The notes under the pieces were generated by a model. The model searched no databases. It was not told the origin of the DNA and saw only the letters and a program-made list of their open reading frames with translations. Below, one piece after another: positions 17,166-27,745 of a stretch of DNA of 64,000 nucleotides. The stretch is from Ryuthela nishihirai. Lineage: Eukaryota > Arthropoda > Arachnida > Araneae > Heptathelidae. Within the stretch, counting starts at the first letter, position 1. Each line of letters starts with the position of its first letter. The position numbers and the translations under genes were made by a program. The DNA lies in the NCBI GenBank assembly GCA_038380435.1, contig JAWZYU010000034.1, positions 25,337,404-25,401,403 on the forward strand. The letters run 5' to 3'.

Positions 17166-19880
17166 TGAAATATTAATTAATATCCCGAATAGAAAGAATA
17201 AAAACAATGCGAAATTTGTTTTTATTTTTTTTCTTATAAACAGTGAGTTTTTAGATTTTTTAATTTACAAACAAAAGCGCCTATTCAGATTGTCTTCCGT
17301 TCGAATCGTATTTAATGCAGTCAACATTGACTTATTGTGAAAGAATGACTATTCGTGCTATTAAAACTTTCCTTTTCATACAATAGGAAATGGGAGGTTC
17401 GTGCATGTAAGAGTGAGTTCGGTGTATCTGTAAAAATATATGCCGCTATCTGCCTTAATGGTTAGCTTTCACACGACCCTGTAGAAGGGATGAGAGGATG
17501 TTGGGATCTTGGCAGGTAAACAACGTTCATGTCTTACTATGGATCTCAAACCTTGGCTTTGTTAGAAGTAACTAACCTACTACTGTCTATGAGATAGATG
17601 TTGGCTATTATAACTTATAGCTGTATCGGGGTGTAAAGTACTGAATAGGCTATTGTGAGATTTTCAACGTAAGCAGTTATAATCTGATGATGCTTGCGAT
17701 TTACCTACTTTGGTCGTTAAAGTATGGTTTATTAGAAAGTAAATATACACATAGGAAAGATGAATCAGTGATTGAACTTTAATTATCTTGCGAGATGTGT
17801 GTGAGGAAATGCATAGATATTGGGAGTTTACGATTCTATGAAGAAACATACACACAACCTATGGATAGGTAGTTTGTCTGTGTAATGATGAGTCTGATGA
17901 GTAGTATCTTTTGTAGATAGACACTTTGATTAGCGAATGTCAGAAAAAGAGAAAGTCCTTGAATGTGTAAAATATCTTATGTGATCCTGACAGAATTAGA
18001 CATCTACAGCAGAATTAACTCAGAAGATTGTGTGGTCAGAACTTTACAGAGGTCTATTAATATTTGATAATTTCTCAACCATCGAGGGTTATGATAGTAT
18101 AGAGAAAAGAAGCGAGGACCTCTGTCTATATTAATGTTGTCAAGCTCAGTACATTACGTTTCACATAAGTCCATTCACGGTTTTAATGACTTTTCTGTTC
18201 TTAATTGTCTATGGGGGTCCAGGTTTGTTTTTTAGCAAAGTCATATCGCTAGTGTGAGAAAGATCGTCCTTTGAATCAAAGTCAGCAGCGTTCCACAGAA
18301 ACGGTACATTATTGCGGTTGGAAAAAATAAAAGTTGAAACTTAACCCCAGAATGTCATCTGAAAATTTGAAGTGAGAGCTTATAAGGATGTTAACACGAT
18401 CACCTAACAAAGGACGCAGGGAATAATGTTAAAGATTTCGTATTAAGTTTTTCCACTGAATTATACGTCACAATTTCTTATGACAGTAACAATTGTTCCC
18501 TTTTCTAATATACGAGGTCAGACCATATTCTCCCTGTAACCGCTACATTCTTTAATTGTGATGTCGAGCTCGTAAAATCAGCTGAGCGCTTGGAGAACGC
18601 GATGACTTAAGATCCGAAGGCACCCCACATGGAGTTCTGATAAAGTGGAGCATTCGACAGGAAACAGTAATTATTGAACTTTGTTCAAAAGATCTTTGAG
18701 GGAGATAAGACACGAGCGGTTCTCGCATGGAATTAGACATGTTCCGGTTGTCAGCTTTCCGTAGGTCAGCGCTAGTGGCATCGGGTGAGCGGTCCGTGAC
18801 TTTTGTACGTCACCAGTTGCTTCTTGCTGCACGCACGTCCGCCGCATTTCAGCAAATCACGTGAACAGAGTCGAAGCGGAGAGAAGGAATTTGTCTCTCT
18901 CAGGCATGTCACTTCTTGTACGTGAGAACAGCCGCATAAGTACATGGGTAGACCCGATCAGAACATATAGGTCAAAGCATAGATGGATTTTTATTTGAGC
19001 CGAAGCTTTTCCATGGATTAGCCTACGTATGTTGAGAAGGGTACTTTCGAGTGAGACTTATATTTTTTATAGTAGGTTATTGTTAAAACTATTGTACTCT
19101 ATTAACACGCATTCGTGTTGCGTTTTTTTACGGAAACGTGTGAATTGTACTTTTAGCATTCTGCCTCACAGTCTTTACCCGATGAAAACAACTGACCTTG
19201 TAATTTCGTCAGCGTCTTCACCGATAAACGGTGGAAGAGACGATTTTTAAAAACTGTGTGAGCGCTTGTAGATTACTCCCATAGCTGATTTTTCTTCCAA
19301 TAGCGTTACTTCCCCGTACTGAGGATACAGCGGTAATAAGTATTTTTAAACCATGTCGCTCAACGGATATATAGGAATTAAAACAGTTAGTTTTATTAGT
19401 CATACTTTTGCAATCACAATGTTTTTGAAGTGACCTAGTAAATGAAAATAAGTTAATAAATTGTGAGGTGATTGAAATTTGAAAGGAATTTAACGTAAAA
19501 CCACTTTCTAAGACAAGTCCTGACGTGGAAGCACAAATATCTGACGACATCAGCTCTTGGAGGTTTAGGGCGCATAACTTCAAAAGTCTACATGGTGTAC
19601 ATTGAAACATATCATAAAGGGTAGAATTGGGAATGCAGAGAACCGCCTCTGGACTTGTAAAAATTTCGAGTGCTGAGGGTCATAAACTATTTCCGATTTT
19701 GCCCCCACTATTCCCCCTGATAAAATGTGAGGGAGAGGATTTTCCGGTGTTCGATTTTAACAAGTCGTATCTCAAATTAAAGCTTGTGACGTCTCCAATG
19801 CCATGGGCTATCTTAAAATTAATCCTAGCGCGGGGAATGTGGAAATCCAAAATCCAAAAGGGTGGTAAATGTACTCGATG
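17166..19880. other. Unique-looking DNA, no supported gene
   Basis: No repeat family of this window matches. A segment at about 18,550-18,960 has higher G+C and E-box-like CACGTG words and could be regulatory. A 130-codon open frame on the minus strand (19,218-19,610, ATG) has no recognisable domain and could be an exon or chance. Confidence 0.4.
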
Positions 19881-19929
19881 CTTATGAGTCTTATATCAAA
19901 GTTTATGAAGTTAGGTGTTTTAGTGACAA

Positions 19930-20225
19930 AAAAATATAAATTAAAAATTTTCAAAAATACCCATATTCCAATAGGGTCCTAAAAAGTAGAAAAATTAATC
20001 CTAAAACATATGGATGGTGCAAAGTCATTGAGTTCGTATTCGCTTCGAATGAAGATATGGCGCCGATTTATTTATTTGACAAGATTGCCGGCGACCTATC
20101 TTCCATTGAAGCGAATACGAACTCAGTGACTGATTGCACCACCGATATGATTTAGGTTTATTTTCAAATTTTCAGGGACCAATAGGAACATAAGCAATTT
20201 TAAAAATTTTTTATTGATATTTTTT
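19930..20225. mobile_element. Palindromic MITE-like element
   Basis: Two arms of about 125 bases pair around a ~40-base centre. Best pairs: GAGTTCGTATTCGCTTC at 20,031-20,047 with GAAGCGAATACGAACTC at about 20,109, CCTAAAACATATGGATGGTG with the complement near 20,140, and CCAATAGG against CCTATTGG at the outside. No target duplication was recognised. Confidence 0.6.
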
Positions 20226-20559
20226 AATCGTTCAACGTTAAACCAATTAGAAAATTTCATCATTTTAATTTTTCACCATAAATGATAGTCCTAATTTTTA
20301 CCTTACTTTTCGCCAAGGGACATGAGAGAATCCGGATCCTTCGGCCAAACGAAGCTTTCAGGAAATGTGGGACCTAAGCAAATTCCTACGAAGAAGAAGA
20401 TGATGACAACAGTAGCAGAAAGTAGAAACAGTAAGCACCGGGGATGTATCTGAAAAAGAAAGTGTGAAAATACCCAAAATAACCAATTAAATTTTATTGC
20501 TGTATCAAGAAATTTAGTTCATTACAAATATCAATTGCCAGTGCCACAAACAATGTTGG

Positions 20560-23500
20560 TTTATTTTTACCTCTGAGCGCCAATTGTTTTCACGAAATAA
20601 GCTAAATGACCAAGTAATATGGACCTCAAGTCTCGGAGAAAGTTGATGGAAGGAGACCCACTAGACAGGTGTTAGGAGAGAGAATATAGCCTCCTATCAC
20701 GGCTATCCATTGTTTTTTTTAATAGCACAGTGTATGGCTCTCCACACAGGGCGTTTTCGCTCTCCTTCACACGGCGTTATGGCTTAATTAACTGCCCATC
20801 CGACATATGACTGCCTTTCAAAGTTTATCGATATCCACTACTGCCCGAGAGCAGAGTGGAGAGTTTTGTGGAGAAAAAATCGTAATGCTAACCCAAAGAG
20901 GCTTGGGTTGTTTTAACAATGAGTGACACATTTTCCACACAATGGGCTAAGTAGCCAGATCACAAATATCCTAAGGGATCAAGAAAGGTGTTTTGGGAAA
21001 AAGAAGGTTGGGGAAGGAGACCCAGTGGAGAGCTGCGTTTTATTGTGTTATTCAATGCGCACAGGCTATGGCTCTCGCACACACACAGCGTTTTTTTGGC
21101 TCTTGGTCACATGGCGTTATGGCTTAACTAATTGTCCATACAACATACGAGAGCCTTTCAAAACCCAACAATATGCACTACTGACCGAGAGCAGGGTGGG
21201 GAGTTTTGTGGAGAAAAAAACTCTTAACGCTAATCCAGAGAGGCTTGGGATGTTTAAACAATGAGTGGCAGTTTTTTGCACACAATCGGCTACATACACA
21301 GGTCAGAAGTGTCCTAAGTGTTCAGAGAAGGTTGGGAGAGGGGACCCAGTAGAGAGATGTGTTCCATTGTGTTCTTTAATGTGCACAGGCTATAGCTCTC
21401 GCACACACCGCGTTTTGGCTCTCCATTACATGGAGTTATGGGTTAACTAACTGCCCATCCGACATATGACAGACTTTCAAATCCCATCGATATCCACAAC
21501 TGACCGAGAGCAGGGTGGGGAGTTTTGTCGAGGAAAAATCTTAACGCTAACCCAGAGATGCTTGGGTTGTTTTACCCATTACTGGCAGGTTTTTTGCACA
21601 CAATGGGCCAAATAGCCAGTTCACAAATATCCTAAGGGCTCAGAGAAGGATGGGGGAGGGACCCAGTGGAGAGCTGGGTTCCATTGTGTTCTTTAATGTG
21701 CACAGGCTATGGCTCTCGCACACACGGCGTTGTGGCTCTCCATCATATGGAGTTATGGCTTAACTAACTGCCCATCCGATATATGACGACCTTTTAAAAG
21801 CCATCGATATCCACAACTGACCGAGAGTAGGTGAGGAATTTTGTGGAGAAAAATATCTTTACGCTAAATAACCCAGAGACGCTTGGGTTGTTTTACACAT
21901 GAGTGGCAGTTTTTCGCACACAAACTAGGTAAATGGTCAGGTCACAAGAATCCTGAGACCTCAGACAAGGTTGGGGGAATGGACCAAGTGGACAGCTGTG
22001 TTCCATTTTGTTTTTTAAAGTGCAAAAGATATGGCTGTCCTTCACACGCCGTTATGGCTTAAGTAACTGCCCATCCGATATATGAACAGCCTTTGAAAGC
22101 CCATCGATATCCGCTGCTGTCCGAGAGCAGAGTGGGGAGTTTCGTGGGAAAAAATCTTAAGGCTAACTAACACAGAGAGGCTTTTGTTGTTTTATCCATG
22201 AGTGGTAGTTTTTTGCACACAATGTGCTAAATGGGCATGTCACAAGTATCCTAAGAGCTAAGAGAAGGATGGAGTAGGGGACCCAGTGGACAGCTGTGTT
22301 CCATTGTGTATGAGTGGCACTTCTTCCCACACAATGGGCTAAATAGACAGGTCACAAGTATCCTTAGGGATCAGAGAAGGTTGTGGGTTCATACCCAGTG
22401 GACAGCTGTGTTCCATTGTGTATGAGTGGCACTTCTTCCCACACAATGGGCTAAATAGACAGGTCACAAGTATCCTTAGGGATCAGAGAAGGTTGTGGGT
22501 TCATACCCAGTGGAGAGCTGCGTTCCATTGTGTTCTTTAATGTGCACAGGCTATGGTTCTCGCACACACGGCGTTTTGGCTCTCCGTCACAGGGTGTAAT
22601 GGCTTAACTAATTGTCTATCCAACAAATGAGAGCCTTTCAAATCCCAAAAATATCCACTATTGACCGAGAGCAGGATGGAGAGTTTTGTGGAGAAAAATT
22701 CTTAACGCTAATCCAGAGAGGCTTGGGATGTTTAAACAATGAGTGGCAGTTTTTTGCACACAATCGGCTACATAGACAGGTCGGTAGTGTCCTAAGTGTT
22801 CAGAGAAGGTTGGGAGAGGGGACCCAGTGGAGAGATGCGTTCTATTGTGTTCTTTAATGTGCACAGGCTATAATAGCTCTCCCGCACGCAGCCTTTTGGC
22901 TCTCGGTCACATGGTGTTATGGCTTGACTAACTGCCCAACCGACATATGACAGACTTTCAAAGCCCATCGATATCCACAACTGACCGAGAGCAGGGTGGG
23001 GAGTTTTGTGGAGGAATAATCTTAACGCTAACCCAGAGATGCTTGGGTTGTTTTACCCATTACTGGCAAGTTTTTTGCACACAATGGGCCAAATAGCCAG
23101 GTCACAAGAATCCTAAGAGCTAAGAGAAGGATGGAGTATGGGACCCAGTGGACAGCTGCGCTCCATTTTGTTCTTTAATATGCACAGGGTATGGCTCTCC
23201 CATACACGGCATTTTGGCTCCCCTTCACATGGCGTTATGGCTTAACTAACGGCCCATCCGACATATGACAGCCTTTTTAAAACCAATCGATATCCACTAC
23301 TCACCGAGAGCAGGGTGGGGAATTTTGTGCAGAAAAAAATCTTAACGCTAACCCAGAACGTCTTGGATTGTTTTAGCCATGAGTAGCACCTTTTTGTATA
23401 CAACAATCTATATGGCTAAGTCATAAGTATCCTAAAAGTTCAGAGAAGGTTGGTGGAGGGGACCAAGTGGACAGCTGTATTTCATTGGGTTCTTTAATGT

Positions 23501-23981
23501 GCACAGTGTATGGCTCTTTCACACACGGTGTTTTCGCTCTCATTCACATGGCGCTATGGCTTAACTTACTGCCCATCAGAAATATGACGGCCTTTTAAAG
23601 CCCATCGATATCCACATCTGACTGAGAGCAGAATGGGGAATTTTGTGGAGAAAAAATCTTAATGCCAATGCAGAGACGCTTGGGTTGTGTTACCCATGAG
23701 AGGCAGTTTTTTGCAAACAATGGGCTAAACATCCAGGTCACAAGTACCTTAAGAGCTCAGAGAAGGTTGTGGGAGGTGACTCAGTGGACAGCTGTGTTCT
23801 ATTCTGCTCTTTAATGTGCACAGGTTATGCTCTCCCACACACAGCATTTTGGATCTCCTTCATATGGCGTTATGTCTTAACTCCCATCCGAAATATGATA
23901 TCCTTTTAAAGCCCATCAATAGCCACTACCGACCGCGAGCAGGGTGTGGAATTCTGTGCAGAAAAAATCTTAATGCTAAAG
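20560..23981 (-). repeat. Satellite array B: headless-SINE tandem repeat, about ten units
   Basis: Landmark (CTTAACGCTA and variants) near 20,880, 21,222, 21,539, 21,850, 22,157, 22,700, 23,020, 23,340, 23,658 and 23,973. The period is about 315 bases; a 22.2-22.5 kb stretch adds a short internal tandem. Units equal the SINE body without its tRNA head. The variant insert GGTGTTTTGGGAAAAAGAA (20,985 and 8,261) and the last unit's GCATTTTGGATCTCCTTCAT occur in both arrays in the same order, so A and B are copies of one multi-unit block. Confidence 0.8.
22305..22510. repeat. Short tandem duplication inside array B
   Basis: The segment from GTGTATGAGTGGCACTTC to TTCATACCCAGTGG is repeated almost without change (about 22,313-22,390 and 22,421-22,510). 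Confidence 0.7.
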
Positions 23982-23994
23982 GAGAAATAGGTGT

Positions 23995-25014
23995 ATACGC
24001 CTATTTCTCCCAATCTCCAAAGATTCTTAAAAGTCCCGGCAGCAATCCCTATTCGTCTGTTAATCTCATGCCGCACATCACCATTATCTGTTACATAGCT
24101 CCCAAGATAATTAAACTGTGACACCTGCTCAAGACTGCAACCATTCAGATTAACTGAATCACAGCCTATCTGACCAATTTTCATCACTTTAGTTTTATTT
24201 CTGCTTATAACCAAACCTACTCTACTACCAGTCTCATCAACAGCTCGAATGAAAGAGTTCATCTCATCAGCATCATTTGTCAAAATGGCTAAATCATCAG
24301 CATAATATAAATCAGAAATTGTAGTATCCCCAGACCATTCATGGCCAAAATCTTTCCGTTGCAGTGAATTTCGCATAACATAATCAATAACCAAACTAAA
24401 GAGAAAAGGAGACAAAATGCACCCTTGTCGAACACCAGAAGTAATGCTAAAATAATTGCTACAAGCCTTACCAACTCTCACACACGACTCAGTGTTATTA
24501 TAGAGAACTTTCATTAGGTTAACTAACTTGTCAGGTACACCATGTAATCCCACAATCAACCACAAATTATAACGATCAACAGAATCGAAAGACTTTTTGA
24601 AATCAACAAAGCTAGCAACCAAAGGTTTCTGAAATTCTAAACATTTCTCAAGAATCTGCCTAAGTGAAAATATTTGATCCACACATCCCCTACCACTTCT
24701 GAATCCACATTGCTCATCACGCAATTGCCTGTCAACCAGATTCTTAATTTTATCAAGCAGAATCATGGAAAGAACTTTACCTGGAGCAGACAGTAGGCTG
24801 ATACCCCTATAGTTATCACAAGAACTGCGATCACCTTTTTTGAAAATACGGATAATAATAGCTCTGGTAAAATCCTTAGGAACCATGCCTTCATCATAAA
24901 ATATATTCAAAATTTCAGTCATCCAAGTGGTAACCAAAACATTCCCAGCTCTAAGCATTTCCGTAGTAATTTCATCTATCCATGGGGATTTATGAAGTTT
25001 AAGTTTAGAAATAG
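23995..25014 (-). mobile_element. RTE-like LINE copy A, RT part (3' side of the Gypsy insertion)
   Basis: Minus-strand reverse transcriptase, open without a stop. Landmarks are MLRAGNVLVTTW, CGFRSGRGCVDQIFSL, FVDFKKSFDSVDR, GVRQGCILSPFLFSLV and the catalytic YADDLA, then NRNKTKVMKIG-type and QFNYLGSYV motifs. These are the palm and thumb of a non-LTR reverse transcriptase. The 3' end of the element is missing: at 23,995 it meets array B through a near-perfect palindrome. The upstream part continues at 34,605 beyond the Gypsy insertion; the target duplication ATAG lies at 25,011-25,014. Confidence 0.85.
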
Positions 25015-25580
25015 TGTCATGCCCACGTGATTTCATAACGTGGACATGACTGTCCGAAAAACGGACTAGTAACGAACATTCTACAAATCCGTTGATTCCC
25101 CTCCGCACCAGAACTGAGCTTACGTGCTCCCGTGCAGTAAACAGGAAGACAACGGGTGGATGCTTGCCCGCACCTCGATCAGCTCCGCCAATCAGCGTCC
25201 TCCACGCCAGGTCAACAAGGTGACCTCCGCGAGGAATTCGCGGAAAAGGACGGGAAAACATTTTTTCGTGGAACTGACGCTGGCTCTCTGGGTCCGAGCC
25301 GTGCAGTGGCCAGAGAGGAGAGTGTGCTTTTTCTTCTGTCGTTCGAGGTGTGCGGAGGTCCGCAACCAGTCTCCCCAGCGAGCTGAGCTTCCGAGTCAGG
25401 GACAATGGGAAGTGCAGCCGATTGTTTCAACTCACCTACAGCCAGCAATGCTTACTTCTAGCGACATCTTCTGCCAAGGTAAGGAGGGACCTAAATCAAA
25501 TCTGAGGACATGTTTTCCACTTAAAAGTGTTTCCGGGACTTAGTATCTTCACGTCCCCACATAGGGACCTTGCTAACAGT

Positions 25581-25586
25581 TATAAA
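25581..25586 (+). promoter_or_regulatory. LTR TATA box
   Basis: TATAAA in the 5' LTR; the same word is at 34,243-34,248 in the 3' LTR. Predicted start site is about 25-30 bases downstream. Confidence 0.6.
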
Positions 25587-25729
25587 CCGCTCAGAGTACG
25601 AGCAGATAGCTCGCTCAGCACGCCTCAATTGTTTAATGAAATGAAATGTTTACTTACCAATAGTAGTTATTAATGTCAGGACAAAGAAATATTAGGTTGT
25701 TAAATGATAGAATAAGCTTGAAGTGTGTA

Positions 25730-25735
25730 AATAAA
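25730..25735 (+). terminator. LTR polyadenylation signal
   Basis: AATAAA about 150 bases after the TATA box; the equivalent site that would end the genomic RNA is at 34,392-34,397. Confidence 0.5.
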
Positions 25736-25945
25736 TATTATGTTGTTAAATGATACAATAAGCTCAGTGCTATTCATTTTAATTGTAAGTTCAGTGCTGT
25801 TTATTTTAATTGCCTATCCATGAGATTGTTGATTCAGGCTTTTGCCTTGGTTAGAGAAAAGAATATACGATCACGCCGGAAAAGTTGTACCACCCAGAAT
25901 TATCAGAGCGGGGTCACGACAAATTGGAACGTGACCACGACAAAT

Positions 25946-25973
25946 TGGTTCCCGTGACCAGGGTATTCGAACC
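25946..25973 (+). promoter_or_regulatory. Primer-binding site
   Basis: Starts TGGTTCCCGTGACC three bases after the LTR. Its complement ends in CCA and continues upstream into a T-arm-like GGTTCGAATACC, so 28 bases fit a tRNA 3' end. The discriminator A and the acceptor stem CACGGGA suggest a tRNA-Glu-like primer, but this assignment is tentative. Confidence 0.55.
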
Positions 25974-26605
25974 TAAGGGTTATTGCGGCCAGAAATCGAT
26001 AAAGTTGATGTTCCGTGAAAAGCATATATAGATATTACATAATTACTGTGTTGAAGCGAGGCAACGGCAAAAGAATGTTAGGAAACCATTAGAAGTTAAG
26101 ATTATTGTGATTATATAAATGTTAAGGCGTATGTTATCCTGTGAATATTTTTAGCGAGGACTGTGATACATGTATTTTAAGTGAGGAGTTTCAGGAACGT
26201 CTGTCAAAATAAAATGTTATTATAAACTATAATGGAAAATTAGGAAATGTATATTTGTGCACTGCATATTTCAGTAACTTCAAAAATAGATAGGCCCAGG
26301 AGTAGTTTGTACGAGGAAAAGTAGCGAATCGACTAGGGAACCACTACATTCAGCAATCTTTTAGTCAGGAGTGATTATTTTCTTTCATGTCTAGTGTATT
26401 TCTGTGACATACCTCCCTGCACTTTTGGAGGATTACCTAAATACGTACACCAGAACAACACTCAGCACTCCGGGGAAAGGCGGGACAAATGAATAGAGAC
26501 ATTAACCAATATAATCTGGATCCCACGTGTAGGCTAAATTTTAAACGCTTCGTACTTCGTAACTGAAATTTTGTGTATTACATTACCTAACTTCCATTGC
26601 CCAAA

Positions 26606-27745
26606 ATGGCAACTCAACCAGTAGAACCCCCACCCATTACCTCGGGAAACGAAAGTAGGAACAGTAATGTCCCTGTGCTAGCGGGATTTGTCAATCTGGT
26701 TAGGTCCTACAAAGGTGAGAAGTCCCCCTCAGCGGCGTCGTTCTTTACCCATTTGGAAGGAATTGGTCGGTCAGCGAGATGGAGCAAACCAGATATGATG
26801 ATGATCGCGAAATCGAAATTTGAGGGTTTAGCTGCGGACTTTCTAAACGAATCGCCCGAGCTCGATTTAGAAACAGATTATGATAAATTCAAGAAAATAG
26901 TCACAGAGAGATTCGACATTGAAGACCCTTTGGCTGTAAAAATCCAGAAATTCTCTGCCTGTAGACAAAAGGTGGGCGAAAGCGTAAGAGAATATTCTGA
27001 CAGAGTGAGGACCTTAACGTATAATTTATTTAAGGATAATAATGACCCCGCAAACGGCTACCCCGGGTTCCATGACCAATTCAAGCTGTCACAGTTTGTC
27101 GCAGGCTTGTTGCCGAAGCTGAAACGATTCGTACTTTCGCATAACCCTGGGAGTTTTGAAGAAGCCGTTACCCGAGCGACATTAGAAGAAAGCAATGAAA
27201 AACTCGTGTCAGATAGATCAGCTAACATTTGTTCCGTAGAAACCGAATTAAAATCTAACATCAAACCAGACGAATCAGGACATATGCAGGAGATTTATAA
27301 ATTACTGAGAAACCGATCCGACGATAATGAAACAATACTCCATAGCATAAGTACGGGACTGAAGGAATTATCAGATAGAGTGAGGGTGGTGGAAAAGTCA
27401 ATTAAGGACGAAAGTGAAAGGGGAAGGCCCAGAGATCCGCCCCCCATGCAACAGAATGTCCGTGGAAACCCCATAACGTGTTATGCCTGCGGAAGTATAG
27501 GACACTTTGCCAGGGAATGCAGAAACACTCCAGTCCCTTACGGGAGATCTAGCATCCCAATGGACAACGCGAATGGCAGGAGTCCGAGATACCCCTCTCG
27601 ACAGTGGGAATACAGGTGGAACCAAAATCCCAGCGGCCCAAGAGCTCAAGGCTTCGATAACCCCTATAGACAAAATCAGGCTTTCCAGAATCAAAATTAT
27701 AGCAGGAGAAACCAGGATAATCCCCAGACCCGTCATTTAAACTAA
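26606..27745 (+). CDS. gag: Gypsy gag, 379 aa
   Basis: Starts at the ATG at 26,606; three extra upstream codons would need a TTG. Residues about 100-200 resemble the retrotransposon gag capsid region (FFTHLEGIGRSARWS, FEGLAADFL, YSDRVRTLTYNLF). One CCHC zinc knuckle, CYACGSIGHFAREC, lies near residues 292-305, followed by an Arg/Asn/Gln-rich tail that would bind RNA. It builds the virus-like particle and packages the genomic RNA. The last codons CAT TTA AAC TAA contain a slippery heptamer, so a share of ribosomes should shift into pol. No lesion seen. Confidence 0.9.
   Translation: MATQPVEPPPITSGNESRNSNVPVLAGFVNLVRSYKGEKSPSAASFFTHLEGIGRSARWSKPDMMMIAKSKFEGLAADFLNESPELDLETDYDKFKKIVTERFDIEDPLAVKIQKFSACRQKVGESVREYSDRVRTLTYNLFKDNNDPANGYPGFHDQFKLSQFVAGLLPKLKRFVLSHNPGSFEEAVTRATLEESNEKLVSDRSANICSVETELKSNIKPDESGHMQEIYKLLRNRSDDNETILHSISTGLKELSDRVRVVEKSIKDESERGRPRDPPPMQQNVRGNPITCYACGSIGHFARECRNTPVPYGRSSIPMDNANGRSPRYPSRQWEYRWNQNPSGPRAQGFDNPYRQNQAFQNQNYSRRNQDNPQTRHLN
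27736..27742 (+). promoter_or_regulatory. -1 ribosomal frameshift site TTTAAAC
   Basis: In the gag frame the bases are split T TTA AAC, exactly the X XXY YYZ form of the classical heptamer used by coronaviruses and many retroelements. The gag stop TAA follows at once (27,743-27,745). A -1 slip continues as CTA ACA AGG, which is the pol frame, open since 27,721. G/C-rich words GGGAGG and CTGGGCG lie 5-30 bases downstream and could form a stimulatory fold. Confidence 0.8.

Larger units (their letters stand above)
25015..25942 (+). repeat. 5' LTR
   Basis: Begins TGTCATGCCC and ends CCACGACA. It contains a TATA box at 25,581-25,586 and AATAAA at 25,730-25,735, giving a plausible U3-R-U5 layout with transcription starting near 25,610. 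A short inverted repeat CCACGT/ACGTGG lies near the left end. The right end holds a partial copy of the LTR end plus primer-site start. Confidence 0.92.

Noticed and set aside
25124..25543. Protein-coding gene within the LTRs (both strands)
   Set aside because: The same frames occur in both LTRs, overlap the U3 region and have no domain; open frames follow from G+C-rich content.
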